Source: Desulfovibrionaceae bacterium
GTDB lineage: Bacteria; Desulfobacterota; Desulfovibrionia; Desulfovibrionales; Desulfovibrionaceae
Assembly (NCBI GenBank): GCA_015709315.1
Contig: JACCQI010000023.1
Location: forward strand, 1-49,980
DNA length: 49,980 bases
Reading direction: 5' to 3'
The notes beneath the pieces were generated by a model. That model ran no database searches. It was not told the DNA's origin and was given only the letters and a program-made list of their open reading frames with translations. The position numbers and the translations under genes were made by a program. Positions within the stretch are counted from its first letter, which is position 1. Every line of letters begins with the position of its first letter. Positions 15,525 through 23,203 of this stretch are shown piece by piece.

Positions 15525-16166
15525 TTACATGGGAATGCCGAGCAGCGAGGCGAAACCGGACACGAAGGGCAGGATGATCTCGCCCACCAGGCTGAACCCG
15601 GTGAACCGTCCCAACAGGATGATGCCGATGAGGACGATGAACCCGTAGCGGCTCATGCTCATGTATTTGTATGCCGCCCGGGGGGGCAAAAAGTACGCTA
15701 CAACATTGCTGCCGTCCAGCGGCGGGATGGGCAGGAGGTTGAACGCGCCGAGAATCAGGTTCACGAACACCCCGAAGTAGGCCACACCGTACAGGGCGCT
15801 GCGGCCGGAAACGCCGAACCCGGCCATCATGTGGAATATGAGGGCAAAGGCCGCGGCCAGGGCGAAGTTGACGCCCGGACCGGCCATGGCGGTATACATC
15901 ATCCCCTTGCGGGGATTGTTGAAATAGCGGGGATTGACCGGCACGGGCCTGGCCCAGCCAAACTGGACGAAAAAGAACGCCAGGGTGCCGATGGGGTCCA
16001 GGTGCTTGAGCGGGTTGAGGGTCAGTCTACCCTGGGCCCTGGCCGTGGGGTCGCCGAGGAGATAGGCCACGTAGCCGTGCGCCACCTCGTGGAAGACCAG
16101 GGCCACCAGCAGGCCGGGCGCCATGATCAGGTAACGCAGGATGTCGGCGGAAGTGATGTCGAACAT
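15525..16166 (-). CDS. Site-2 protease family (M50) membrane metallopeptidase
   Basis: A 213-residue compact S2P homologue of the YwhC/SREBP type. The zinc motif HEVAHGY sits in the first membrane helix after a short N-terminus, followed by LGDPTARAQGRLTLNPLKHLDPIG. The third ligand lies in NLLPIPPLDGSNV in a later helix. Four or five hydrophobic helices are visible and there is no PDZ or CBS domain. Such enzymes cleave proteins inside the membrane; the substrate here is unknown. The start ATG 16166 lacks a good SD. It heads the trpS-slyD transcription unit. Confidence 0.9.
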   Translation of the reverse strand: MFDITSADILRYLIMAPGLLVALVFHEVAHGYVAYLLGDPTARAQGRLTLNPLKHLDPIGTLAFFFVQFGWARPVPVNPRYFNNPRKGMMYTAMAGPGVNFALAAAFALIFHMMAGFGVSGRSALYGVAYFGVFVNLILGAFNLLPIPPLDGSNVVAYFLPPRAAYKYMSMSRYGFIVLIGIILLGRFTGFSLVGEIILPFVSGFASLLGIPM

Positions 16167-16304
16167 GCGATGCGGCTACCATGATAGGGACCGGAGGGGC
16201 AAGGGGAATGTCCGCTCCGGGCCGCGTCCCGCAGGCCCCGCGATGGGCCGCATTCGTCCCCGCTTGCCATGATGTCCGAGCGGCGCGGACGGGACGAAAG
16301 CGGC

Positions 16305-16336
16305 GACGCCCCGCCGCATGTGTCCGGCGGGGCGTC
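16305..16336 (-). terminator. Strong GC hairpin after the receiver gene
   Basis: GACGCCCCGCCG (16305-16316) is a perfect complement of CGGCGGGGCGTC (16325-16336) with an 8-nt loop, 35 nt downstream of the minus-strand receiver gene. The following minus-strand sequence has only a short T-tract, so it may end transcription inefficiently or protect the 3' end. Confidence 0.6.
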
Positions 16337-16371
16337 GGTGCCGAAAGTTGACAAGGGCGTATTGCGGAAAA

Positions 16372-16743
16372 TTATGCCCCGGCCTTGGTCAGGGCCATGC
16401 GGACCTTGTCCTTGAGTTCGGACAGGTCGACGGATTTGACCACATAGTAGTCTGCGGCAATGGATTTCAGGTCGTGCTGGAAAGAGTCGTAGGCCGTGGA
16501 GAGAATGACGGGAATCTGCTGGTCCTGGGTGCGTATCTCCTGCAGCAGGTCCAGCCCGGAGCGGTTGACCCCGAGTTTGATGTCGAGAATGACGATGGTC
16601 GGTTTTTCACGACCGATGACGTCGAGGATGTCTTCCTCGCCGTCGGAAGTGGCCACCGCGTATCCTTCGGCTTCCAATTCTTCCCGATAGAGCATCCGTA
16701 TATGCTTTTCGTCGTCGACTACGAGAATCTTGGCCTGGTTCAT
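16372..16743 (-). CDS. Single-domain CheY-like response regulator
   Basis: This 123-residue receiver domain stands alone. Visible are the acidic pair in ILVVDDEKHIR, the phospho-acceptor Asp in VILDIKL (about residue 56), the switch residue in PVILSTAYD and the conserved Lys in YYVVKSVD. It would take phosphate from a histidine kinase not encoded nearby and signal by protein contact. ATG 16743 is chosen because AAGGAGG lies 6 nt upstream; a longer frame to 16782 crosses that SD. No output domain is present. Confidence 0.93.
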   Translation of the reverse strand: MNQAKILVVDDEKHIRMLYREELEAEGYAVATSDGEEDILDVIGREKPTIVILDIKLGVNRSGLDLLQEIRTQDQQIPVILSTAYDSFQHDLKSIAADYYVVKSVDLSELKDKVRMALTKAGA

Positions 16744-16948
16744 TGGAAATCCTCCTTGGGACGTTCGCCTCCCGGTCAACATAGGCGATAGATATCTTTT
16801 GGGTCAACACCGGTTTCGTTTTTTCCTTCAAGATTATTGCCCGGGGTCGTCATTTCCCGCCGAAGCTGAGGGTTGAACTCCGCCGTCGACCTGCGTAGTC
16901 TGCCTAAGCCCGTTGGCCGTCAAAGCGCTTGCGGGAAGGAGAAAACAC

Positions 16949-17146
16949 ATGATTACCGTCAATCTCGAACCGGACGGAACGGTCGTCGAGCTGCCGGACA
17001 CGCGCTCGGTGCATGCCGTGCTCAACAAATTGCGGCTCCGTTTCACCATGGCCCTCGTGGTCCGCAACGGCGAACTGCTCACCCCGGACCGCAAGCTGAA
17101 GGACGGCGACGTCCTCATGGTCCGCAAGGTCACATCCGCAGGCTAG
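16949..17146 (+). CDS. ThiS/MoaD-family sulfur carrier protein (TtuB-like)
   Basis: This 65-residue beta-grasp protein starts MITVNLEPDGTVVEL and continues with a VHAVLNKLRL helix, the ALVVRNGELLTPDRKLKDGD strand-turn region and a terminal VRKVTSAG. AAGGAG lies 7 nt before ATG 16949. Members are activated at a C-terminal Gly-Gly and deliver sulfur as a thiocarboxylate. Here the tail ends Ala-Gly. The next gene is a TtuA-type thiolase 10 nt away, so it probably feeds sulfur to tRNA 2-thiolation, as TtuB does. A frame to 16913 adds residues across the SD and is rejected. Confidence 0.82.
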   Translation: MITVNLEPDGTVVELPDTRSVHAVLNKLRLRFTMALVVRNGELLTPDRKLKDGDVLMVRKVTSAG

Positions 17147-17156
17147 GGGGGGCGCC

Positions 17157-18077
17157 ATGAAATGCACGCGCTGCAAGGCCACGGCCCACGTGGCCCTGCC
17201 CAGCCATCACTCCGGGTTCTGCAAGGACTGCTTCCCGCTCTTTTTCACCCGCCAGGTGGAAACGGCCATCCGCCGGGAAAAGATGTTCACCCATGACGAG
17301 CGCATTCTGGTCGCCCTGTCCGGGGGCAAGGACTCCCTGGCGCTGATGCTCGAACTGCACCTCCAGGGCTACGACGTCACCGGCCTGCATATCGACCTGG
17401 GCATTCCCGGCTCTTCGGACAAGGCCCGCGCCAAGGTGGAGCGCTTTTCCGAAAAGCACGGCCTCAAGCTCGAAGTCTTCGAGATGGAGAAATGGGGACT
17501 GCCCATCCCGGACGTCAAGGCGCACGTCAGGCGTCCGGTCTGCGCGGTCTGCGGCAAGATGAAGCGGCACCACTTCAACCGCATCGCCGTGGAGGGCGGG
17601 TACGACGCCCTGGCCACCGGCCACAACCTGGACGACGAGGTGGCCCGGCTGTTCGCCAACACCCTGCGCTGGGACACGGCCTACCTGTCCGACCAGGGGC
17701 CGGTCCTGCCCGCATCGGACGGGTTCGTCCGCAAGGTCAAGCCGCTCTTTCGCCTCAGCGAGTTCGAGACCGCCAACTACGCCTTTCTGAAGGGCATCGA
17801 GATCCATTCCGATCCCTGCCCCTACGCCACGGGCGCGAGCTTCACCGGCCACAAGGAGCTGTGGGGTGAGCTGGAGCATCGCAGTCCCGGCCAGAAGCTT
17901 CAGTTCTATCAATCGTTTCTCAAGAACGGAAAGCCCGCCTTCGCCGCCGTGGAGCGGGAGACCGGGGCCGAACTCAAGCCCTGCGCGGAGTGCGGCTCCC
18001 CCACCAGCGCGGGCACCTGCTCGGTCTGCCGCATCAGGGCGGCGGTCCGGGAAAGCAAGGCCAAGGCGGAGGCATAG
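17157..18077 (+). CDS. TtuA/NcsA-type tRNA 2-thiolation ATPase
   Basis: A 306-residue PP-loop ATPase of the TtuA/TtcA group. The order is: N-terminal zinc knuckle with CTRC (3-6) and CKDC; ATP PP-loop ALSGGKDSLALM; catalytic Cys pair RPVCAVCGKMKRH; GHNLDDEVARL; a third Cys in HSDPCPYATG; and a C-terminal zinc knuckle with CAEC and CSVC. The N- and C-terminal zinc fingers plus three catalytic Cys (an Fe-S cluster site in TtuA) place it with TtuA rather than TtcA. It follows a ThiS-like carrier by 10 nt and precedes a glycosyltransferase by 3 nt. The expected product is 2-thiolated U in tRNA. Confidence 0.9.
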   Translation: MKCTRCKATAHVALPSHHSGFCKDCFPLFFTRQVETAIRREKMFTHDERILVALSGGKDSLALMLELHLQGYDVTGLHIDLGIPGSSDKARAKVERFSEKHGLKLEVFEMEKWGLPIPDVKAHVRRPVCAVCGKMKRHHFNRIAVEGGYDALATGHNLDDEVARLFANTLRWDTAYLSDQGPVLPASDGFVRKVKPLFRLSEFETANYAFLKGIEIHSDPCPYATGASFTGHKELWGELEHRSPGQKLQFYQSFLKNGKPAFAAVERETGAELKPCAECGSPTSAGTCSVCRIRAAVRESKAKAEA

Positions 18078-18080
18078 GGC

Positions 18081-19100
18081 ATGACCGCGCCGCGCATAAC
18101 CGTGACCATGCCCTGCTTCAACTGCGGCGACACCGTGGGCCGGGCGCTCGATTCCCTGCTGGCCCAAGAGGGCGTGTCCTTCGAGGTGGTGGCCGTGGAC
18201 GACGGCAGCACGGACGGCACCGGCGCGGTGCTGGCGGAATACGCCCGGCAGGACCGGCGCGTGCGCGTCGTTTCCCTGGATCACGGCGGGGTGGTGGCGG
18301 CGGCCAACGCGGCCATCGGCGCGGCCAGGGGCGAATACATCGCCCGCCTGGACGCGGACGACGAGGCCCTGCCCGGACGGCTGGCCGCCCAGGCGAAATT
18401 GCTTGACCGCCACCCGGACGCGGGGTTGGCCGGGTGCCGGGTGCGCTTCGGCGGCTGTCGGAAGACCAGCGCGGGATACGCCCGGTACGTGGACTGGACC
18501 AACACGCTCCTCACCCACGAGGCCATCAGCCTGAACCGGTTCGTGGAATTCCCGGTGCCCAATCCCTCGATCATGTTCCGGCGCACCTGCCTGGAACTGC
18601 ACGGCGGCTACCGGGACGGCGCTTTCCCCGAAGACTACGAGTTGCTTCTGCGCTGGCTGGAGGCGGGCGTGCGCATGGTGAAGGCGGACGAGGAACTGCT
18701 CGTCTGGAACGACCCGCCGGGCAGGCTGTCGCGCACCCATCCGCGCTACGACGTGGACGCCTTCTACCGCGTCAAGACCAAGTATCTGGCCCGCTGGCTG
18801 GCGGAGAACAACCCGCATCACCCGGTGGTCCACATCCTCGGCTCGGGCCGCACCACCCGCAAGCGCGCGGACCTGTTGCTCGACCACGGCGTGGAGTTCG
18901 CCGCCTACCACGACGTGGACCCGCGCAAGATCGGCCACGTGGTCAACGGGGTGCGCGTGCTGGACCGCAACAACGTGCCGGGGCCGAAGGACGCCTTCTG
19001 CATTCCCTACGTCGCCAGCCGGGGCGCGCGCGAGGAGATCGCGCAGTTCCTGGATGAACGCGGCTACGTCCTGGGACGCAACTTCATCCCAGCGGCCTGA
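18081..19100 (+). CDS. Family 2 glycosyltransferase with C-terminal Rossmann-like domain
   Basis: A 339-residue cytosolic protein. Residues 1-230 form a GT2 (GT-A) domain: TVTMPCFNCGDTV, VVAVDDGSTDGTG, the DXD-type motif ARLDADDEALPGR, PNPSIMFRR and the base region FPEDYELLLRWLEAG. The last ~100 residues look like a small nucleotide-binding domain (VVHILGSGRTTRKRADLLL, AAYHDVDPRKIGHVVNG, YVASRGAREEI), a fusion seen in other bacterial GT2 enzymes. Acceptor and sugar are unknown. It begins 3 nt after the thiolase stop and so is probably co-translated, though the link to tRNA modification is not obvious. No membrane helix is seen. Confidence 0.88.
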   Translation: MTAPRITVTMPCFNCGDTVGRALDSLLAQEGVSFEVVAVDDGSTDGTGAVLAEYARQDRRVRVVSLDHGGVVAAANAAIGAARGEYIARLDADDEALPGRLAAQAKLLDRHPDAGLAGCRVRFGGCRKTSAGYARYVDWTNTLLTHEAISLNRFVEFPVPNPSIMFRRTCLELHGGYRDGAFPEDYELLLRWLEAGVRMVKADEELLVWNDPPGRLSRTHPRYDVDAFYRVKTKYLARWLAENNPHHPVVHILGSGRTTRKRADLLLDHGVEFAAYHDVDPRKIGHVVNGVRVLDRNNVPGPKDAFCIPYVASRGAREEIAQFLDERGYVLGRNFIPAA

Positions 19101-19169
19101 CCGATTGCATCCGGCCTTTCGTTTCCCTGGTTTCTCTGGCATCCTCGCGGCAGGACAGGAGAAGATACC

Positions 19170-20024
19170 ATGGACGAACAACATCCCGCATCTATTGAAA
19201 GGCACGCAGTGAAACCGCGCAGGCCGTGGCTGGCCGCCCTGTTGTCCCTGGTCGCCACCGGCGTGGGCCAGGTCTACAACGGCAAATGGAAAAAGGGCGT
19301 CGGGTTCCTTGTGGCGGAGCTGGTCCTCGCATTGGCCATGCTGCCGCTTTTCGGGAATTTCACGTCCCTGGTCCTGTTCATCACCTTCTTGCTGGGGTTC
19401 AACGTGTTCGTGGCCGTGGAAGCCTACACCACGGCCAAGGAGCTGGGACAGTTCGTGCCCGGCCGGTCCAACCGGTGGTGGGTGTACGCCGCCTTTGTGG
19501 CCGGGGGCCTCGCCCTGGGGGGCGCGTTCGAGCTGACGGCCGATACGTGGTTCTACCGGACCTACCAAACCCCGACCGCGTCCATGGCCCCGACCATCCG
19601 GGCGGGCGATCGGTTCATGGTCGAGGTGCTGGGCCGAAACGCCTCCGTGGAGCGTGGGGACATCGTCGTCTTCCGCGCCCCTGACGGCGAGGACAGGGAT
19701 TTCGTGAAGCGGGTGGTCGCCCTGCCGGGCGAGACCGTCGAAATCAGCAACAAGACAGTGATGGTGGACGGGCAGCCGCTCAATGAGCCGTACGCGTTTC
19801 ACCTGGATTCGGCCGAGGTTCCGGCGCGGGACGACCTCGGGCCGTACGCCGTGCCGCAGGGAAGCTATTTCGTGATGGGCGACAATCGGGAGAAGAGCCT
19901 GGATTCGCGCTTCCTGGGTCCCATAGGCCGCGAATGGATCACGGGCCGGGCGCTGTACATCTATTTCCCGGCCGATGCGGGCGCGGAAGGGTGGGCCGAC
20001 CGCCTGGGCGTGGAACTCCGGTAG
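19170..20024 (+). CDS. lepB: Signal peptidase I with N-terminal TM2-like domain
   Basis: A 284-residue inner-membrane serine protease that removes signal peptides after Sec/Tat export. The catalytic Ser is in TPTASMAPTIRAGD, the general-base Lys in RDFVKRVVALPGE, and box E is VMGDNREKSLDSRFLGPI. Unusually, about 110 residues precede the catalytic box: three hydrophobic segments, the first being LLSLVATGVGQVYNGKWKKG, which resembles a TM2-type helical hairpin. ATG 19170 has GGAG 8 nt upstream. It is 69 nt after the glycosyltransferase and converges on the next gene with a 1-nt gap, without a terminator between. Confidence 0.93.
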   Translation: MDEQHPASIERHAVKPRRPWLAALLSLVATGVGQVYNGKWKKGVGFLVAELVLALAMLPLFGNFTSLVLFITFLLGFNVFVAVEAYTTAKELGQFVPGRSNRWWVYAAFVAGGLALGGAFELTADTWFYRTYQTPTASMAPTIRAGDRFMVEVLGRNASVERGDIVVFRAPDGEDRDFVKRVVALPGETVEISNKTVMVDGQPLNEPYAFHLDSAEVPARDDLGPYAVPQGSYFVMGDNREKSLDSRFLGPIGREWITGRALYIYFPADAGAEGWADRLGVELR

Positions 20025-20025
20025 G

Positions 20026-21048
20026 CTACCAGAATTCCCGCGCGGCCAGGAGGCCGTCCGCCTCGTTGATCTTGAGCGGGTGGACCTCGGTGATGCCCAG
20101 GGCGTCCATGTAGCCGAGAACCAGGATGAGGTTGGTGAACCGGGTGGACGCGAATTCGCTGTCGAAGTCGCTGTCCTTCCTGCCGGTCCATTCCTTCAGG
20201 CAGTTCGCCACGTCGTCGCGCGTGTAGAAGGGCTTGCGCCCTCCCATGACCTCGGGGATGGAGTAGTAGTGGACCCCGCCGATCCCGGCCACGATCACGT
20301 TGCCGTTGCGGATTTTCGACTTGATGGTCATGGGCACGGACACTTGCGCGTGGGCCTTGATGTAGGACAGGGCCTGCCTGACCTCCTCGGCGCACATCGG
20401 GTTGGGCGAGGGCGTGGTGAGCGGGTCCTTTTTCTGAATGACCTCGATGACCGTGTTCTTGAAGGTGACCGAGGCCATGGAGTCGAGGTAGAAGTGCAGG
20501 CCGCCGTCGGTCCGGCGGGCCGTCATATGCATGCCGCCCCCGCCGATGTCCCAGACCAGAAGCTCCCGCGAGGAGGTCGCCATGCCCTGCCGCACGGCGT
20601 GGAAGCTCAACGTGGCCGCCTGCTGCTGGGAAATGACCCGGCACTTGACGCCGGTCTCGTTTTCCATGCGGACGAAATAGGCCCGGCCGTTGTGCGCGTT
20701 GCGAAAGATCGAGTCGCCTGCGGCCGAATACTCCATCACTTTCAGGAGTTCCGCCCTTCGCTTCATGCGGAGCATGGCCTGGATGCCCTGGTCCATGACC
20801 TCGGTGCTCAGGTTGGAATCGTAGGAGCGGTCGAGGTCTTCGGAGAAATCGACCTTTTCGGACAGGGTTTCGATGGTGTTGGCGATCCGGCCCGTGGCGA
20901 TGTCCACGTCGGCGATCGTGCATTTGATGACCGCCGAGCCGACGTCAAAGGCCGCGCGCCGGACCACGGTGGCGTCCTGGGCCGACGCGGCGGCGGCAAG
21001 GAAAAGACAAATAATGCATCCGGCAAATGCCGTGAGTCGGTTTCGCAC
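20026..21048 (-). CDS. Exported Ppx/GppA-like phosphatase-fold protein
   Basis: This 340-residue protein has the exopolyphosphatase/GppA (ASKHA) signature: AAFDVGSAVIKCTIADVD (phosphate-1 loop), an AAGDSIFRNAHNG segment, and VWDIGGGGMHMT (phosphate-2 loop). It also has a clear signal peptide: a basic start, a hydrophobic stretch (CIICLFLAAAAS) and an AQDA cleavage region. Cytosolic Ppx/GppA enzymes lack this, so it is probably periplasmic. There ATP is scarce, so a polyphosphate or other substrate is more likely than nucleotide. The GTG start at 21048 has AAGGA 7 nt upstream. It follows mltG by 80 nt on the same strand. Confidence 0.8.
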   Translation of the reverse strand: MRNRLTAFAGCIICLFLAAAASAQDATVVRRAAFDVGSAVIKCTIADVDIATGRIANTIETLSEKVDFSEDLDRSYDSNLSTEVMDQGIQAMLRMKRRAELLKVMEYSAAGDSIFRNAHNGRAYFVRMENETGVKCRVISQQQAATLSFHAVRQGMATSSRELLVWDIGGGGMHMTARRTDGGLHFYLDSMASVTFKNTVIEVIQKKDPLTTPSPNPMCAEEVRQALSYIKAHAQVSVPMTIKSKIRNGNVIVAGIGGVHYYSIPEVMGGRKPFYTRDDVANCLKEWTGRKDSDFDSEFASTRFTNLILVLGYMDALGITEVHPLKINEADGLLAAREFW

Positions 21049-21128
21049 AAGAGGTCCTTTGCTTTAAAACATTCAATAAGCCGATATACCTGAAAAATCC
21101 AGTACATGCAATTGAATGGAATCCCGGC

Positions 21129-22193
21129 CTATTGCTTGGTGGACCTGTAGGTGCTCCTATTGCGCCTGAGCTGGTATTTGGCCACTGCCGCGTTGTGCTC
21201 GGCCAGGGTGGCGCTGAAATGGTGCGAGCCGTCGCCCTTGGCCACGAAGTAGAGAAATTTGTGCTCCTCGGGATGCACGGCGGCCAGGAGCGCGTCCAGC
21301 CCGGGCGAGCAGATGGGGCCGGGCGGCAGGCCCCCGTGGACATAGGTGTTGTAGGGGTTGGATTTGTCCTGCAGGTGGCTTTTTTTGATGTTGCCGTCAA
21401 AGTCGGGGCCAAGGCCGTAGATGATGGTCGGGTCGCACTGGATGAGCATCCGTTTTTTCAGCCGGTTGTGGAATACCCCGGAGATGCGCTTGCGCTCGGT
21501 GGTGTCGCCGGTCTCCTTTTCGATGAGCGAGGCCAGGATCACGGCCCGGTGCATATCCTTGAACTCGGGCAATCCTTCGGGCCAGACCCTGGCCGCGTTC
21601 CTGAAGAATTCCTTGAGCATGGTCGCGGCCATGTACCGGGACTGGTCCCCGCGCGGCGGGGTGAGCAGGTAGGTCTCGGGGAAAAGGTAGCCCTCGGCGT
21701 CCTTGGCCTCGATGTGGAACCGCGCCAGCAGCTCCGGGTCGGCCACGGCCCGGGCAAAGGCGTCGTAGGAGCCTATGCCGGAGTCCGCGACCCGCCGGGC
21801 GGTCTGCCACCAGGTCAGCCCCTCGCGGATGGCCACCTTTTTCATGATGCCCGCCGAGGTGGTCAGCTCGTGCAGCACCCGTTCGGGCGTCCAGCCGGTG
21901 GAGAGCATGAATTCCCCGGCCCGCACGGAGGCGTCCCTGCCGGTCCGCCTGGCCAGCCGCAGGAAGCGGCGGGTGTCGGTGATCAGGCCTTGGGCCTTGA
22001 GGTTGCGGGCGACGGTGGTGGAAATCTGGCCCGGTTCCACGCGGAATATCACGTCCCTGCCCGGCGTTTCGGGTGCGGTGGCGAGGAATTGCTCCTCCTG
22101 CCACGCCTTGTACCAGCGGTAGCCGCCAAAACCCGCGCCCGCCAGCAGGGCCAGGACCAGAAGTGAGATCAGGATCGTCCGCGTTGCAGCCAT
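21129..22193 (-). CDS. mltG: Endolytic murein transglycosylase MltG
   Basis: A 354-residue inner-membrane YceG/MltG lytic transglycosylase that cuts nascent glycan strands and so helps set strand length. It shows one N-terminal membrane helix (ISLLVLALLAGAGFG), a LysM-like region, the family motif LASLIEKETGDTTERKRISGVFHNRL with the catalytic Glu, and the C-terminal PYNTYVHGGLPPGPICSPG signature. ATG 22193 lies 25 nt inside the end of ruvX, so translation is probably coupled. The two genes are neighbours in many bacteria. Confidence 0.95.
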   Translation of the reverse strand: MAATRTILISLLVLALLAGAGFGGYRWYKAWQEEQFLATAPETPGRDVIFRVEPGQISTTVARNLKAQGLITDTRRFLRLARRTGRDASVRAGEFMLSTGWTPERVLHELTTSAGIMKKVAIREGLTWWQTARRVADSGIGSYDAFARAVADPELLARFHIEAKDAEGYLFPETYLLTPPRGDQSRYMAATMLKEFFRNAARVWPEGLPEFKDMHRAVILASLIEKETGDTTERKRISGVFHNRLKKRMLIQCDPTIIYGLGPDFDGNIKKSHLQDKSNPYNTYVHGGLPPGPICSPGLDALLAAVHPEEHKFLYFVAKGDGSHHFSATLAEHNAAVAKYQLRRNRSTYRSTKQ

Positions 22194-22582
22194 GAGCGCA
22201 GGATGATGACGGCTGCCTGGCTGTCCAGGGCCATCTTTCGTTTTTTGCCGCGCAATCCGGCGGCATTGAGTTCCTCTTCGGCTTCCGCCGAACTCAGCCG
22301 CTCGTCCATGAGATGGATGGGCACATCCGTGCGCCGTTTGAGCGACTCGGCGAAATTCCGGGCCTGCCGGGTGGTCAGGGTATCCTCGCCCGCAAGGGAG
22401 AGCGGCAGGCCGACCACCACGGCTTCGATTGATTCATCTTGAATGATTTCGGTGAGTTCGTCAAAGAGGGCGTTGCGCGTGGTGCGCTCGATGGTCCTGA
22501 GCGGCGAAACCAGGACGCCCGCCGGGTCGCAGACGGCCAGCCCCACGCGCTTGAGGCCGAAATCGATGCCCAGCGCGCGCAC
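22169..22582 (-). CDS. ruvX: Putative pre-16S rRNA nuclease / Holliday resolvase YqgF
   Basis: A 137-residue RNase H-like protein with ALGIDFGLKRVGLAV at the N-terminus (first catalytic Asp), VVVGLPLSLAGEDT, and IHLMDERLSSAEAEEEL (second acidic cluster), followed by DSQAAVIILRSWL (last Asp). The family acts in 16S rRNA 5'-end processing and may resolve four-way junctions. The start is GTG at 22582, immediately after the TAG of the upstream thioesterase. The 3' end overlaps mltG by 25 nt. The tight packing shows a paaI-ruvX-mltG operon. Confidence 0.94.
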   Translation of the reverse strand: MRALGIDFGLKRVGLAVCDPAGVLVSPLRTIERTTRNALFDELTEIIQDESIEAVVVGLPLSLAGEDTLTTRQARNFAESLKRRTDVPIHLMDERLSSAEAEEELNAAGLRGKKRKMALDSQAAVIILRSWLQRGRS

Positions 22583-22993
22583 CTAGATGTCCTCCAGGGG
22601 CTTCTTCGTCCTGTAGCCCATGGCCTGGACATCAGCCACAAGGGTGCCGGATTCGTCCGTGACCCGGACCGAATACGTGGCCATGCGGCCTCCGGCGGAC
22701 AGTTCCTCGGCCCTGGCCGTGAGCACGGTGCCGGTGCCGGGATTGAGGTAGGCGATGGACAGGTTCACGGCGAGCGCCGCGTTGCCGCAGCTGTTGGCCG
22801 CCGCCCCGAAGGCGGTCTCGGCCAGGGTGTAGATGGCCCCGGCATTGACGGTCCCGAACGGGTTTTTGTGTTCGTCGCGCACCGCCAGCCGACAGGTTGC
22901 CGCGCCGGGCGAAACCGAGACGATCTCCACGCCGACGAGTTTTCCGAACGCGTTCTTTTCTTCCAGCAATGCCTTTACGCCGTCACAATCCAT
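22583..22993 (-). CDS. PaaI-type hotdog thioesterase
   Basis: A 136-residue single hotdog domain of the PaaI/YiiD type. The core helix carries NPFGTVNAGAIYTLAE, equivalent to the H/NGG-type active-site motif, followed by NLSIAYLNPGTGTVLTARAEELSAGGRMATYSV. Such enzymes hydrolyse acyl-CoA or aryl-CoA thioesters. This one has Asn and Thr where some homologues have His at the start of the helix, so the preferred substrate cannot be predicted. ATG 22993 has GGAG about 7 nt upstream. It is the first gene of the operon with ruvX and mltG. Confidence 0.85.
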   Translation of the reverse strand: MDCDGVKALLEEKNAFGKLVGVEIVSVSPGAATCRLAVRDEHKNPFGTVNAGAIYTLAETAFGAAANSCGNAALAVNLSIAYLNPGTGTVLTARAEELSAGGRMATYSVRVTDESGTLVADVQAMGYRTKKPLEDI

Positions 22994-23121
22994 GCTTCTC
23001 TCCGGGAATTTTCCTCAGAGAACACGCAACCGGCCTTCCGGTCAAGCCGAACCAACGGCGGCCGACGCGCGGCTTTGAGCGAAGCGGGCGGCGAACTGTT
23101 CGGAAAAACAGGATAACAAGA

Positions 23122-23153
23122 GCCGGGGAAAGGGTTGTTTCCCTTTCTCCGGC
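23122..23153 (-). terminator. Terminator of the FAD/Fe-S oxidoreductase gene
   Basis: GCCGG-GAAAGGG pairs with CCCTTTC-CCGGC (23122-23153) around a 6-nt loop, 50 nt downstream of the minus-strand oxidoreductase. The minus-strand sequence after it (TCTTGTTATCC) is moderately T-rich. Confidence 0.6.
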
Positions 23154-23203
23154 CGATTGTCGCCGTTTTCATCCGCCAAGCCCGAACATTGGCTGGAGGC
23201 GTC

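Noticed and set aside
17130-19802. An 890-codon minus-strand open frame
   Set aside because: Antisense to the thiolase, glycosyltransferase and signal peptidase genes; no motifs.
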